This document shows, piece after piece, positions 54,177-64,000 of a stretch of DNA of 64,000 bases. The notes below the pieces were generated by a model. The model had not been told where the DNA came from, ran no database searches, and was given only the letters and a program-made list of their open reading frames with translations. A program made the position numbers and the translations under genes. The stretch's first letter is position 1. Each line of letters begins with the position of its first letter. The DNA is taken from NCBI RefSeq assembly GCF_023091745.1, contig NC_068912.1, positions 75,503,067 through 75,567,066 of the forward strand, written 5' to 3'. Source of the DNA: Budorcas taxicolor. Lineage: Eukaryota; Chordata; Mammalia; Artiodactyla; Bovidae.

Positions 54177-54926
54177 TAAAAAGCCTTTTGATGAAAGTTA
54201 AAGAGGAAAGTGAAAAAGTTGGCTTAAAGCTCAACACTCAGAAAATGAAGATCATGGCATCTGGTCTGTCACTTCATGGGAAATAGATGGAGAAACAGTG
54301 GAAACAGTGTCAGACTTTATTTTTTTTTTAATTTTCATCTCCAAAATCACTGCAGATTGTAATTGCAGCCATGAAATTAAAAGACGTTTACTCCTTGGAA
54401 GAAAAGTTATGGCCAACCTAGATAGTATATTCAAAAGCAGAGACATTACTTTGCCAACAAAGGTCCATCTAGTCAAGGCTATGGTTTTTCCAGTGGTCAT
54501 GTATGGATGTGAGAGTTGGACTGTGAAGAAAGCTGAGTGCTGAAGAATTGATGCTTTTGAACTGTGGTGTTGGAGAAGACTCTTGAGAGTCCCTTGGACT
54601 GCAAGGAGATCCAACCAGTCCATTCTGAAGGAGATCAGCCCTGGGTGTTCTTTGGAAGGAATGATGCGAAATCTGAAACTCCAGTACTTTGGCCACCTCA
54701 TGCGAGGAGTTGTCTCATTGGAAAAGACTCTGATGCTGGGAGGGATTGGGGGCAGGAGGAAAAGGGGACGACAGAGGATGATGGCTGGATGGCATCACGG
54801 ACTCGATGGACATGAGTCTGAGTGAACTCTGGGAGATGGTGATGGACAGGGAGGCCTGGTGTGCTGCGATTCATGGGTCGCAAAGAGTTGGACTCGACTA
54901 ATCGACTGAACTGAACTCAACTGAAT
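54177..54926 (+). mobile_element. BovB LINE, young 5'-truncated copy, head to head with the previous one
   Basis: It starts AAAAAGCCTTTTGATGAAAG and ends CTGAACTGAACTCAACTGAAT. Frames 54298-54543 and 54583-54825 carry VMYGCESWTVKKAEC and SLEKTLMLGGIGGRRKRG. A T9 expansion at about 54319 breaks the first frame. Confidence 0.92.
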
Positions 54927-55207
54927 GGAAATCAAACCTTAATATTCAATGGAAGGAATGATGTTGAAGCTGAAGCTCTTATACATTGGGACCTGATATG
55001 AAGAGCCAACTCATTGGAAAAGATCCTGATGCTGGGAAAGATTGACAGCAGGAGAAGAGGGTGACAGAGAATGAGATGGTTGGATGGGGTCTCTGACTCA
55101 ATGGACATGATTTTGAGCAAACGCCAGGAGATAGTGAAGGACAGGAAAGCCTGGTGTGCTGCATTTTATGGGGCTGCAAAAAGTCAGGGACAACTGAGTG
55201 ACTAGAA
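54927..55207 (+). mobile_element. BovB fragment (older copy, right part)
   Basis: It starts GGAAATCAAACCTTAATATTC and runs to GGACAACTGAGTGACTAG. It is more diverged than the copy before it, which fits an old BovB (52000-52156 plus this) interrupted by two later ones. Confidence 0.8.
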
Positions 55208-55348
55208 AGAAACATATCTGAACTATCCATCATTTTTTAAATTTATGAGCATATGGAAACTATTTAAGATATGTATTTTGAATAAGGTAAAATATAGAGA
55301 TATAATATATTTACCTACTATTTAGAAATTAACACAATACATATTTAT

Positions 55349-55892
55349 TTGTTGACATTGTTATTCAGTCACTAAGTCATGTTCAACTCTATTGGGCTCC
55401 ATGGACTGTGGCTCGCCAAGCTCCTCTGTCTGTGGGATTTCCCAGGTAAGAATACTGGTTGTTGTTCAGTTACTTAGTCATGTCAGAATCTTTGCAACCG
55501 CATGGACTGCAGCATATTAGGCTTCCCTGACCTTCACTATCTCCAGCAGTTTGCTCAAACTCATGTCCATTGAGTCAGTGATGCCATCCAACCATTTCAC
55601 CCTCTGTTGCTCCCTTTTCCTTCTGCCCTCAGTCTTTCCCAGCATCAAGGTCTTTTCCAGTGAGTTAGCTCTTCTCATTTGGTGGCCAAAGTATTGGAGC
55701 TTCAGCCCTTCCAATGAATATTCAGGGTTGATCTCCTTTAGGATTGACTGGTTTGATCTTCTTGCTTTCGAAGAACACTGGAGTGGGTTGCCATTTCCTT
55801 GCCATTTCCTAGGGATCATCTTGGACAAGGGATGGAACTGGCATCTCCTGCAATGGCAGGCGATTCTTTCTTACTGAGCCACTTGAGAGGCC
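55349..55892 (-). mobile_element. Bov-tA SINE interrupted by a BovB fragment
   Basis: The outer duplication CAATACATATTTAT at 55335-55348 and 55893-55906 is perfect. The SINE's two halves are 55349-55458 and 55771-55892, the second ending in the reversed head TGAGCCACTTGAGAGGCC. Confidence 0.92.
55459..55770 (-). mobile_element. BovB 3' fragment inserted in the Bov-tA
   Basis: The inner duplication AAGAA(T/C)ACTGG at 55448-55458 and 55771-55781 brackets a 312-bp reversed BovB tail that starts TTGTTGTTCAG. Confidence 0.92.
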
Positions 55893-55906
55893 CAATACAT
55901 ATTTAT

Positions 55907-56189
55907 AAACCCAGTCTGATTTTTTCTCCATTCTTTCTTTCCTTCCTCTATATACCTTGATTTCAAAGATTGAGAAAAACACTTGTGTTAACATTTGCTT
56001 TCATGATTTTGAGTCAACATTTATTGAATGAGAATACTAATGCCACTGGAATACAGAATCATCTCTCCTCTTGAAAGTGTTCTACGATTTCAACCACATC
56101 CCCAACTATCTTCTGTCTCTCTATCTTCTGTCTCTCTGTCCTATTACAGGATCCTCCACATACATCTTAGCATCCCAGTCTCCACTAAA
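55907..56189. other. Unique DNA
   Basis: A pyrimidine-rich tandem (ATCTTCTGTCTCTCT twice) lies near 56107-56139. Confidence 0.5.
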
Positions 56190-56290
56190 ATTCCTTTAGA
56201 ACAGAAATTGTATCATTCCTGTGGATTGAGCACAATTTGCAGAGCATAGTAGAAATTAAATATTCATTTTTAAATGACTGAATGAATGAG
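56190..56290 (+). mobile_element. L2 LINE 3' tip
   Basis: GAACAGAAATTGTATCATTCC followed by GCAGAGCATAGTAGAAATTAAA and ACTGAATGAATGAGTGG fits the last 100 bp of L2. Confidence 0.55.
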
Positions 56291-56324
56291 TGGTTTGAGA
56301 AATAAATGTATGCCCTGTACAGCT

Positions 56325-56480
56325 CTAATGTGATCTACAGTTATAAACCTCTTCATATGTATTATTTATTCCTCATAAAGAGCCTATGGGCTCAATATTT
56401 TACAAATAATGAAATTGAGACTTGGTTGCCCAAGGTCAGCAGCAAAGCCAGACTAATGTCTGGATTTTCTGCTTCCTGCT
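56325..56480 (+). mobile_element. MIR SINE
   Basis: CTCATAAAGAGCCTATGGG, TTTTACAAATAATGAAATTGAG and GCCCAAGGTCAGCAGCAAAG fit the MIR core and 3' half. Confidence 0.6.
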
Positions 56481-57507
56481 GATCTTTGCACCTGAGCACA
56501 GCTGCCTAAATGAAGGAATTGTTCTGCTCATTTCCAGGTGATTCCTGGAGCTTCATTAAGTCTCAGAGGAAGGACTATTACCATATATGCAGTTGTTTAG
56601 ATGCAGAAAAAATGTGTGCAGTTGGACTTAATTGTTTTGTAAGAAAAGCATATATTCCTTTCTGCAAGTGAAATATGGAGAGTTGGCAAATACAAAATAA
56701 TATTATCTTCCAAATGTGCATAAATATCTAAACATATACTATAATGGATAATATAAATGATATCACAGTCTTTCTGGGATGTAAACATCAAGTTCTTCCC
56801 TGGAGTTCTGCCTTCAGCCTGCTCTCCTGCATCCTATCCCTGAATAATCTCTTTGTTACAGCCCACGAATCAATGACTCTGTCACCAGATTGAGATTACT
56901 GAATGTTAGGACAACATTCCCTTAGTAAATTCTCTAGTATTGTTGCATATGGCTCTGAGACACAGAAGATATTCAGAATTTTCTTTAAATAAATAAACTG
57001 TTATGATTGAGTATTGTTTGATGGCTATTGCTCTTATTTATGAGAAAAAAACTACATAATTGAAATCATATTTATATTTTCTAGGATGTTTTAAAGCACA
57101 AATACTTTCAACATCTTAGTATCTTAGATGAGAAAAATGGAACATGCTGTATCTTTTACTAAGGAAAGAAGGGACAAGATGATTCATTGACCTTGAAAAG
57201 ATAGGTTTCTGGGAAAAATCCAATTAAGCTTCTATTTGGGACTGAGTACCTGAACAGCCTGAACTACTCAGATGGACCTCATGTAATTATGTGCTAATTC
57301 TAGGAGCATTTAAAAAAATCTTCTGGCTTTACCTAAAACTTTATGGGCTCACAATGAAGAATCACATCCTATGGATCATAGCAATCTTATCTGGCATTTC
57401 ATTCTCAGTTCCTTCCCTCTCCATGGCCAGAAGGCTTTGCGTTTCTTTGTTTCCTTTTTGCTTATCCTCTATCAACTTCTTTTGTGAGTCCATTAAAGGA
57501 AAGTTAG
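56481..57507. other. Unique DNA
   Basis: A hydrophobic 76-codon frame at 57291-57521 is AT-driven and not recognised. Confidence 0.45.
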
Positions 57508-58050
57508 AGCTTACTCCTTAGAAGGAAAGTTATGACCAACCTAGATAGCATATTGAAAAGCAGATACATTACTTTGCCAACAAAAGTCTGTCTAGTCAAG
57601 GCTATGGTTTTTCCAGTTGTCATGTATGGATGTGAGAGTTGGACTATGAAGAAAGCTGAGCGCCAAAGAATTGATGCTTTTGAACAGCGGTGTTGGAGAA
57701 GACTCTTGAGAGTCCCTTGGACTGCAGAGAGATCCAACCAGTCCATTCTAAAGGGGATCAGTACTGAGTGTTCTTTGGAAGGAATGATGCTAAAGCTGAA
57801 ACTCCAGTACTTTGGCCACCTCATGCGAAGAGTTGACTCATTGGAAAAGACTCTGATGCTGGGAGGGATTGGGGGCAGGAGGAAAAGGGGACGACCAAGG
57901 ATGAGATGGCTGGATGGCATCAGCAACTCGATGGATGTGAGTCTGAGTGAACTCCTGGGGTTGGTGATGGACAGAGAGGCCTGGTGTGCTGCAATTCATG
58001 TGGTCACAAAGAGTCAGACACGACTGAGCGACTCAACTGAACTGAACTGA
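57508..58050 (+). mobile_element. BovB LINE, young 5'-truncated copy with intact C-terminal frame
   Basis: The 172-codon frame 57532-58050 is uninterrupted from MTNLDSILKSRYITLPTK to the natural C-terminus and shows VVMYGCESWTMKKAERQ and LDGISNSMDVSLSELLG. The RT catalytic core lies upstream of the truncation, so it could not encode an enzyme. Confidence 0.94.
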
Positions 58051-58504
58051 GAGCATATATTCACAGTCTGTCTACAACCCTTGCTTCCCTTTGCTCTATT
58101 TTCAATTTATTTTATTTTATTTTTTATAATATATATATATGAAGTTTGCTTTATTTTTTTTAATTTTTATTTTTACTTTATTTTGCTTTACAATACTGTA
58201 TTGATTTTGCCATACATTGACATGAATCGGCCGCGGGTGTACCTGAGTTCCCAATCCTGAATCCCCCTCCCACCTCCCATCCCATATCATCTCTCTGGAT
58301 CTTTCCTGTGCACCAGCCCCAAGCATACTGTATCCTGTATTGAACATAGACTGGCGATTCATTTCTTACATGATAGTATACATGTTTCAATGCCATTCTC
58401 CCAAATCATCCCACCCTCTCCCTCTCCCACAGAGTCCAAAAGTCCGTTCTATACATCTGTGTCTCTTTTGCTGTCTCGCATACAGGGTTATCATTATCAT
58501 CTTT

Positions 58505-61500
58505 CTAAATTCCATATATATGTGTTAGTATATTGTATTGGTGTTTTTCTTTCTGGCTTACTTCACTCTGTATAATAGGCTCCAGTTTCATCCACCTCAT
58601 TATAACTGATTCAAATGTATTCTTTTTAATGGCTGAGTAATACTCCATTGTGTATATGTACCACAGCTTTCTTTTCCATTCATCTGCTGATGGACATCTA
58701 GGTTGCTTCCATGTCCTGGCTATTATAAACAGTGCTGCAATGAACATTGGGGTACACGTGTCTCTTTCAATTCTGGTTTCCTCAGTATGTATACCCAGCA
58801 GTGGGATTGCAGTTCTATTTCCAGTTTTTTAAGGAATCTCCACACTGTTCTCCATAGTGGCTGTACTAGTTTGCATTCCCACCAACAGTGTAAGAGGGTT
58901 CCCTTTTCTCCACACCCTCTCCAGCATTTATTGCGTGTAGACTTTTGGATAGCAGCCATTCTGACTGGTGTGAAATGGTACCTCATTGTGGTTTTGATTT
59001 GCATTTCTCTGATAATGAGTGATGTTGAGTATCTTTTCATGTGTTTGTTAGCCATCCGTATGTCTTCTTTGGAGAAATGTCTATTTAGTTCTTTGGCCCA
59101 TTTTTTGATTGGGTCGTTTATTTTTCTGGACTTGAGCTGCATAAGTTGTTGTATATTTTTGAGATTAGTTGTTTGTCAGTTGCTTCATTTGCTATAATTT
59201 TCTCCCATTCTGAAGGCTGTCTTTTCACCTTGCTTATAGTTTCCTTTGTTGTGCAGAAGCTTTTAATTTTAATTAGATTCCATTTGTTTATTTTTGCTTT
59301 CATTTCCAGTATTCTGGGAGGTGGATCATAGAGGATCCTGCTGTGATTTATGTCAGAGAGTGTTTTGCCTATGTTCTCCTCTAGGAGTTTTATAGTTTCT
59401 GGTCTTATGTTTAGATCTTTAATCCACTTTGAGTTTATTTTTGTGTGTGGTGTTAGAAAGTGATCTAGTTTCATTCTTTTACAAGTGGCTGACCAGTTTC
59501 CCCAGCGCCACTTGTTAAAGAGATTGTCTTTAATCCATTGTATATTCTTGCCTCCTTTGTCAAAGATAAGGTGTCCAGAGCTGTGTGGATTTATCTCTGG
59601 TCTTTCTATTTTGTTCCATTGATCTATATTTCTGTCTTTGTGCCAGTACCATACTGTCTTGATGACTATGGCTTTGTAGTAGAGCCTGAAGTCAGGCAGG
59701 TTGATTCCTCCAGTTCCATTCTTCTTTCTCAAGATTGCTTTGGCTATTCGAGGTTTTTTGTATTTCCATACAAATTGTGAAATTATTTGTTCTAGCTCTG
59801 TGAAAAATACTGCTGGAAGCTTGATAAGGATTGCATTGAATCTGTAGATTGCTTTGGGTAGTATACTCATTTTCACTATATTGATTCTTCCGATCCATGA
59901 ACATGGTATATTTCTCCATCTATTAGTGTCCTCTTTGATTCCTTTCATCAGTGTTTTATAGTTTTCTTTAGTTTCTTATAGGTCTTTAGTTTCTTTAGGT
60001 AGATATATTCCTAAGTATTTTATTCTTTTTGTTGCAATGGTGAATGGAATTGTTTCCTTAATTTCTTTTTCTGCTTTCTCATTATTAGTGTATAGGAATG
60101 CAAGAGATTTCTGTGTGTTGATTTTATATCCTGCCACTTTACTATATTCATTGATTAGCTCTAGTAATTTTCTGGTGGAGTCTTTAGGGTTTTCTATGTA
60201 GAGGATCATGTCATCTGCAAACACTGAGAGTTTTACTTCTTTTTTTCCAATTTGGATTCCTTTTATTTCTTTTTCTGCTCTGATTGCTATGGCCAAAACT
60301 TCCAAAACTATGTTGAATAGTAGTGGTGAAAGTGGGCACCCTTGTTTTGTTCCTGACTTTAAGGGAAATGCTTTCAATTTTTCACCATTTCGGATAATGT
60401 TTGCTGTGGGTTTGTCATATATAGCTTTTATTATGTTGAGGTATGTTCCGTCTATTCCTGCTTTCTGGAGAGTTTTTTTTATCATAAATGGATGCTGAAT
60501 TTTTTCAAAGGCCTTCTCTGCATCTATTGAGATAATCATATGGCTTTTATTTTTCAATTTGTTAATGTGGTGAATTACATTGATTGATTTGCAGATATTG
60601 AAGAATCCTTGCATCCCTGGGATAAAGCCCACTTGGTCATGGTGTATGATCTTTTTAATGTGTTGTTGGATTCTGATTGCTAGAATTTTGTTGAGGATTT
60701 TTGCATCTATGTTCATCAGTGATATTGGCCTGTAGTTTTCTCTTTTTGTGGCATCTTTGTCAGGTTTTGGTATTAGGGTGATGGTGGCCTCATAGAATGA
60801 GTTTGGAAGTTTACCTTCCTCTGCAATTTTCTGGAAGAGTTTGAGTAGGATAGGTGTGAGCTCTTCTCGAAATTTTTGGTAGAATTCAGCTGTGAAGCCG
60901 TCTGGACCTGGGCTTTTGTTTGCTGGAAGATTTCTGATTACAGTTTCAATTTCCGTGCCTGTGATGGGTCTGTTAAGATGTTTTATTTCTTCCTGGTTCA
61001 GTTTTGGAAAGTTGTACTTTTCTAAGAATTTGTCCATTTCTTCCACATTGTCCATTTTATTGGCATATAATTGCTGATAGTAGTCTCTTATGATCCTTTG
61101 TATATCTGTGTTGTCTGTTGTGATATCTCCATTTTCATTTCTAATTTTATTGATTTGATTTTTCTCCCTTTGTTTCTTGATGAGTCTGGCTAATGGTTTG
61201 TCAATTTTATTTATCCTTTCAAAGAACCAGCTTTTGGTTTTATTGATTTTTCTTATGGTCTCTTTTGTTTCTTTTGCATGTTTTTCTGCCCTAATTTTTA
61301 AGATTTCTTTCCTTCTACTAACTCTGGGGTTCTCCAATTCTTCCTTTTCTAGTTGCTTTAGGTGTAGAGTTAGGTTATTCATTTGACTTGTTTCTTGAGG
61401 TATGCTTGTATTGCTATGAACTTTCCTCTTAGCACTGCTTTTATAGTGCCCCACAGGTTTTGGGTTGTTGTGTTTTCATTTTCATTCGTTTCTATGCATA

Positions 61501-62313
61501 TTTTGATTTCTTTTTTTATTTCTTCTGTGATTTATTGGTTATTCAGAAGTGTGTTGTTTAGCCTCCATATGTTGGAATTTTTAATAGTTTTTCTCCTGTA
61601 ATTTAGATCTAATCTTAATGCATTGTGGTCAGAAAAGATGCTTGGAATGATTTCAATTTTTTTTGAATTTGTCAAGGTTAGATTTATGGCCCAGGATGTG
61701 ATCTATCCTGGAGAAGGTTCCGTGAGCACTTGAGAAAAAGGTGAAATTCATTGTTTTGGGGTGAAATGTCCTATAGATATCAATTAGGTCTAACTGGTCT
61801 ATTGTATCATTTAAAGTTTGCATTTCTTTGTTAATTTTCTGCTTAGTAGATCTGTCCATAGGTGTGAGTGGGGTATTAAAGTTTCCCACTATTATTGTGT
61901 TATTGTTAATTTCCCCTTTCATACTTGTTAGCATTTGTCTTACATATTGCAGTGCTCCTATGTTGGGTGCATGTATATTTATAATTGTTATATCTTCTTC
62001 TTGGAATGATCCTTTGATCATCATGTAGTGGCCTTCTTTGTCTCTTTTCACAGCCTTTGTTTTAAAGTCTATTTTATCGGATGTGAGTATTGCTATGCCT
62101 GCTTTCTTTTGGTCTCTATTTGCGTGGAATATCTTTTTTCCAGCCCTTCACTTTCAGTCTGTATGTGTCCCTTGTTTTGAGGTGGGTTTCTTGTAGGCAG
62201 CATATATAGGGGTCTTGTTTTTGTATCCATTCAGCCAGTCTTTGCCTTTTCGTTGGGGCATTCAACCCATTTACGTTTAAGGTAATTATTGATAAGTATG
62301 ATCCCGTTGCCAT
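58505..62313 (-). pseudogene. L1 ORF2 (endonuclease-reverse transcriptase), inactivated
   Basis: ORF2 protein nicks target DNA and reverse-transcribes L1 RNA. The endonuclease N-terminus is clear (TLNVNGLNAPTKRQRLAEW, CCLQETHLK; 62116-62313). A frameshift follows, then 61653-62051 with IVGNFNTPL, where active L1s have an aspartate (GDFN); here codon 61881-61883 is AAC. IDHILGHK keeps the catalytic histidine region. The RT part (59976-61454, 492 codons) has NIDAKILNKILA, GTKQGCPLSPLLFNIVLEV and an intact FADD box (DD at 60210-60215). A stop at 59976-59978 lies in the same frame as the next part (59118-59948). Further frameshifts near 59130 and 58735 lead to the C-terminal end at 58505. Confidence 0.93.
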
Positions 62314-62429
62314 TTACTTTATTGTTTTGGGTTTGGGTTTATATGCCATTTTTGTGTTTTCTGTCTAGAGAAGATCCTTTAGTGTTTGTTGGAGAGCTGG
62401 TTTGGTGGTGCTGAATTCTCTCAGCTTTT

Positions 62430-63370
62430 GCTTGTCTGTAAAGCTTTTGATTTCTCCTTCATATTTGAATGAGATCCTTTCTGGGTACAGTAATCTGGGC
62501 TATAGGTTAGTTTCTTTCATCACTTTAAGTATGTTTGCCATTCCCTCCTGACCTGAAGCGTTTCTATTGAAAGATCTGCAGTTATCCTTATAGGAATCCT
62601 CTTGTGTGTTATTTGTTGTTTTTCCCTTGCTGCTTTTAATATTTGTTCTTTGTGTGTGATCTTTGTTAACCTGATTAATATGTGTCTTGGGGTGTTTCGT
62701 CTTGGGTTTATCCTGTTTGGAACTCTCTGGGTTTCTTGGACTTGGGTGATTATTTCCTCCCCCATTTTAGGGAAATTTTCAACTATTATCTCCTCAAGTA
62801 TTTTCTCATCGTCTTTCTTTTTGTCTTCTTTTTCTGGGACTCCTATAATTTGAATGTTGGAGTGTTTCATATTATCCTGGAGGTCTCTGAGATTGTCATT
62901 TCTTTTAATTCATTTTTCTTTTTCCCTCTCTGTATCATTTATTTCTACCATTCTATCTTCTATTTCACTAATCCTATCTTCTGCCTCCATTATTCTACTA
63001 TTTGTTGCCTCCAGAGTGTTTCTGATCTCATTCATTGCATTATTCATTATATATTGACTCTTTTTTATTTCTTCTAGGTCCTTGTTAAACCTTTCTTGCA
63101 TCTTCTCAATCCTTGTCTCCAGGCTATTTATCTGTGATTCCATTTTGATTTCAAGATTTTGGATCATTTTCACTATCATTATTCAGAATTCTTTCTCAAG
63201 GTAGATTCCCTATTTCTGCCTCTTTTGTTTGGTCTGGTGGGCATTTCTCCTGTTCCTTTACCTGCTGGGTATTCCTCTGTCTCTTCATCTTGGTTATATT
63301 GCTGCGTTTGGGGTGGCCTTTCTGTAAGCTGGGAATTTGTGGAGTTCTCTTTATTATGGAGTTTCCTCAC
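62430..63370 (-). pseudogene. L1 ORF1 (RNA-binding protein), inactivated
   Basis: ORF1p is the trimeric RNA chaperone that coats L1 RNA. The N-terminal part is 63179-63370. The coiled-coil part 62910-63179 shows heptad-like charge (ESQINSLETRIEKMQ, RIMEAEDRISEIEDRM). After an in-frame stop, the RRM and C-terminal part at 62520-62870 has NIQIIGVPEKED, RVPNRINPRRNTPRHILIR and KAAREKQQITHK. A +1/-1 shift near 63179 and stops at 62910 and 62520 break it. The 3' limit near 62430 is approximate. Confidence 0.88.
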
Positions 63371-64000
63371 TGTGGGTGGGGTTGTTTCAATGGCTTGTCA
63401 AGTTTTCTTGGTTAGGGAAGCTTGTGTTGGAGTTCTGGTGGGTGGAGCTGGATTTCTTCTCTCTGGAGTGTAATGAAGTGTCCAGTAATGAGTTATGAGA
63501 TGTCAATGGTTTTGGAGTAACTTTGAGTTGCCTGTATATTGAAGCTCAGGCTGTGTTCCTGTGTTGCTGGAGAATTTGCGTGGTATGTCTTGCTCTGGAA
63601 CTTGTTGGCCCTTGGGTGGAGCTTGGTTTCAGTGTAGGTATGGAGGCATTTGATGAGCTCCTATCGATTAATGTTCCCTGAATTCAGGAGTTCTCTGATG
63701 TTCTCAAGATTTGGACTTAAGCCTCCTGCTTCTGGTTTACAGTTTTATTTTTACAGTAGCCTCAAGACTTCTCCATCTATACAGCACCAATGATAAAATA
63801 TCTAGGTTAAAGATGAAAGTTTCTCCACATTGAGGGACACCCAGAGAGGTTCACTGTTTTTGAAGACAATGATCTGCTTTTCTGGATGCCTGATGTCCTC
63901 TGCCAGCATTCAGAAGCTGTTTTGTGGAATTTACTCAGCGTTGAAATGTTCTTTTGATGAATTTGTGGTAGAGAAAGTGGTCTCCCCGTCCTATTCCTCT

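Larger units (their letters stand above)
58110..64000 (-). mobile_element. L1 LINE (bovine L1-BT type), nearly full length, 5' end beyond the window
   Basis: Read on the minus strand it has 5' sequence (63371-64000 and beyond), ORF1 (63370 down to about 62430), ORF2 (62313 to 58505), a 3'UTR (58504 to about 58150, with GTACCCCTGTGC-type words and the TACACCCGCGGCCGATTC segment) and an A/T-rich tail near 58110-58190. Every ORF is broken by stops or frameshifts. The upstream target flank cannot be compared because the element leaves the window. Confidence 0.95.

Noticed and set aside
54252..54701. 149-codon minus-strand frame
   Set aside because: It is antisense to the plus-strand BovB, whose sense frames show the family motifs.
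58178..58396. Small minus-strand frames at the L1 3' end as independent genes
   Set aside because: The sequence is the bovine L1 3'UTR, found in the same form in countless copies.
62682..63077. 131-codon hydrophobic plus-strand frame, resembling a membrane protein
   Set aside because: It lies antisense to L1 ORF1. Phe/Leu/Ser richness is the expected complement of the Lys/Glu-rich ORF1 codons.
1..64000. A multi-gene system, operon, prophage or defence cluster
   Set aside because: Composition, repeat families and splice-type signals are those of a ruminant chromosome. There are no adjacent intact genes to form a system.

Overview
This is nuclear DNA of a ruminant, most likely a bovid. The sequence itself carries BovB (RTE-type) LINE copies on both strands, more than thirty Bov-tA/BovA SINE units built partly from that LINE's tail, two CHR-type cetartiodactyl SINEs, an L1 of the bovine type and a 1.3-kb bovine class II (ERVK-type) solo LTR. 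Most of the remaining DNA is AT-rich and anonymous. I see no bacterial or phage content and no intact protein gene. Nearly every long reading frame is a BovB, Bov-tA or L1 frame.

Layout. 1-5.3 kb: end of a hAT-Charlie transposon, a MIR split by a Bov-tA, old L1 fragments, a mariner MITE and a small inverted insertion copied from a neighbouring BovB. 5.3-10.5 kb: three BovB copies, one bracketed by a direct duplication of about 98 bp. 10.6-13.5 kb: a CHR SINE, the ERVK-type solo LTR with a perfect 6-bp target duplication, and an L1 tail. 13.5-18.5 kb: SINEs, two BovB copies and a nearly identical 200-bp segment occurring twice 3,360 bp apart. 18.5-26 kb: mostly anonymous DNA with a second, short solo LTR and an L2. 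26-27.5 kb: a BovB with an inverted 5' end and a good target duplication (twin priming). 27.6-42 kb: scattered Bov-tA units, a GC-rich block of unknown origin at about 30.9-31.7 kb, a (CA)n tract, and a coding-like remnant split by a SINE at 35.8-36.3 kb. 41.7-46.7 kb: old MaLR LTRs and hAT fragments around the best candidate for real coding DNA, a 98-bp minus-strand segment with strong splice signals at 45.4 kb. 49-58 kb: a dense BovB cluster with copies nested inside copies. 58.1-64 kb: a nearly full-length, defective L1 on the minus strand that runs off the window edge.

How the parts relate. The window records repeated retroposition rather than a gene cluster. BovB supplied the RT/endonuclease activity that the Bov-tA and BovA SINEs are known to borrow. 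The most unusual signals are scars of that activity: two very long flanking duplications (46 and about 98 bp, against 9-14 bp at ordinary sites here), a twin-primed BovB and a templated inverted insertion. Repeat family names are from memory of consensus sequences, not from a database search, and boundaries are usually good to within about 10 bp.
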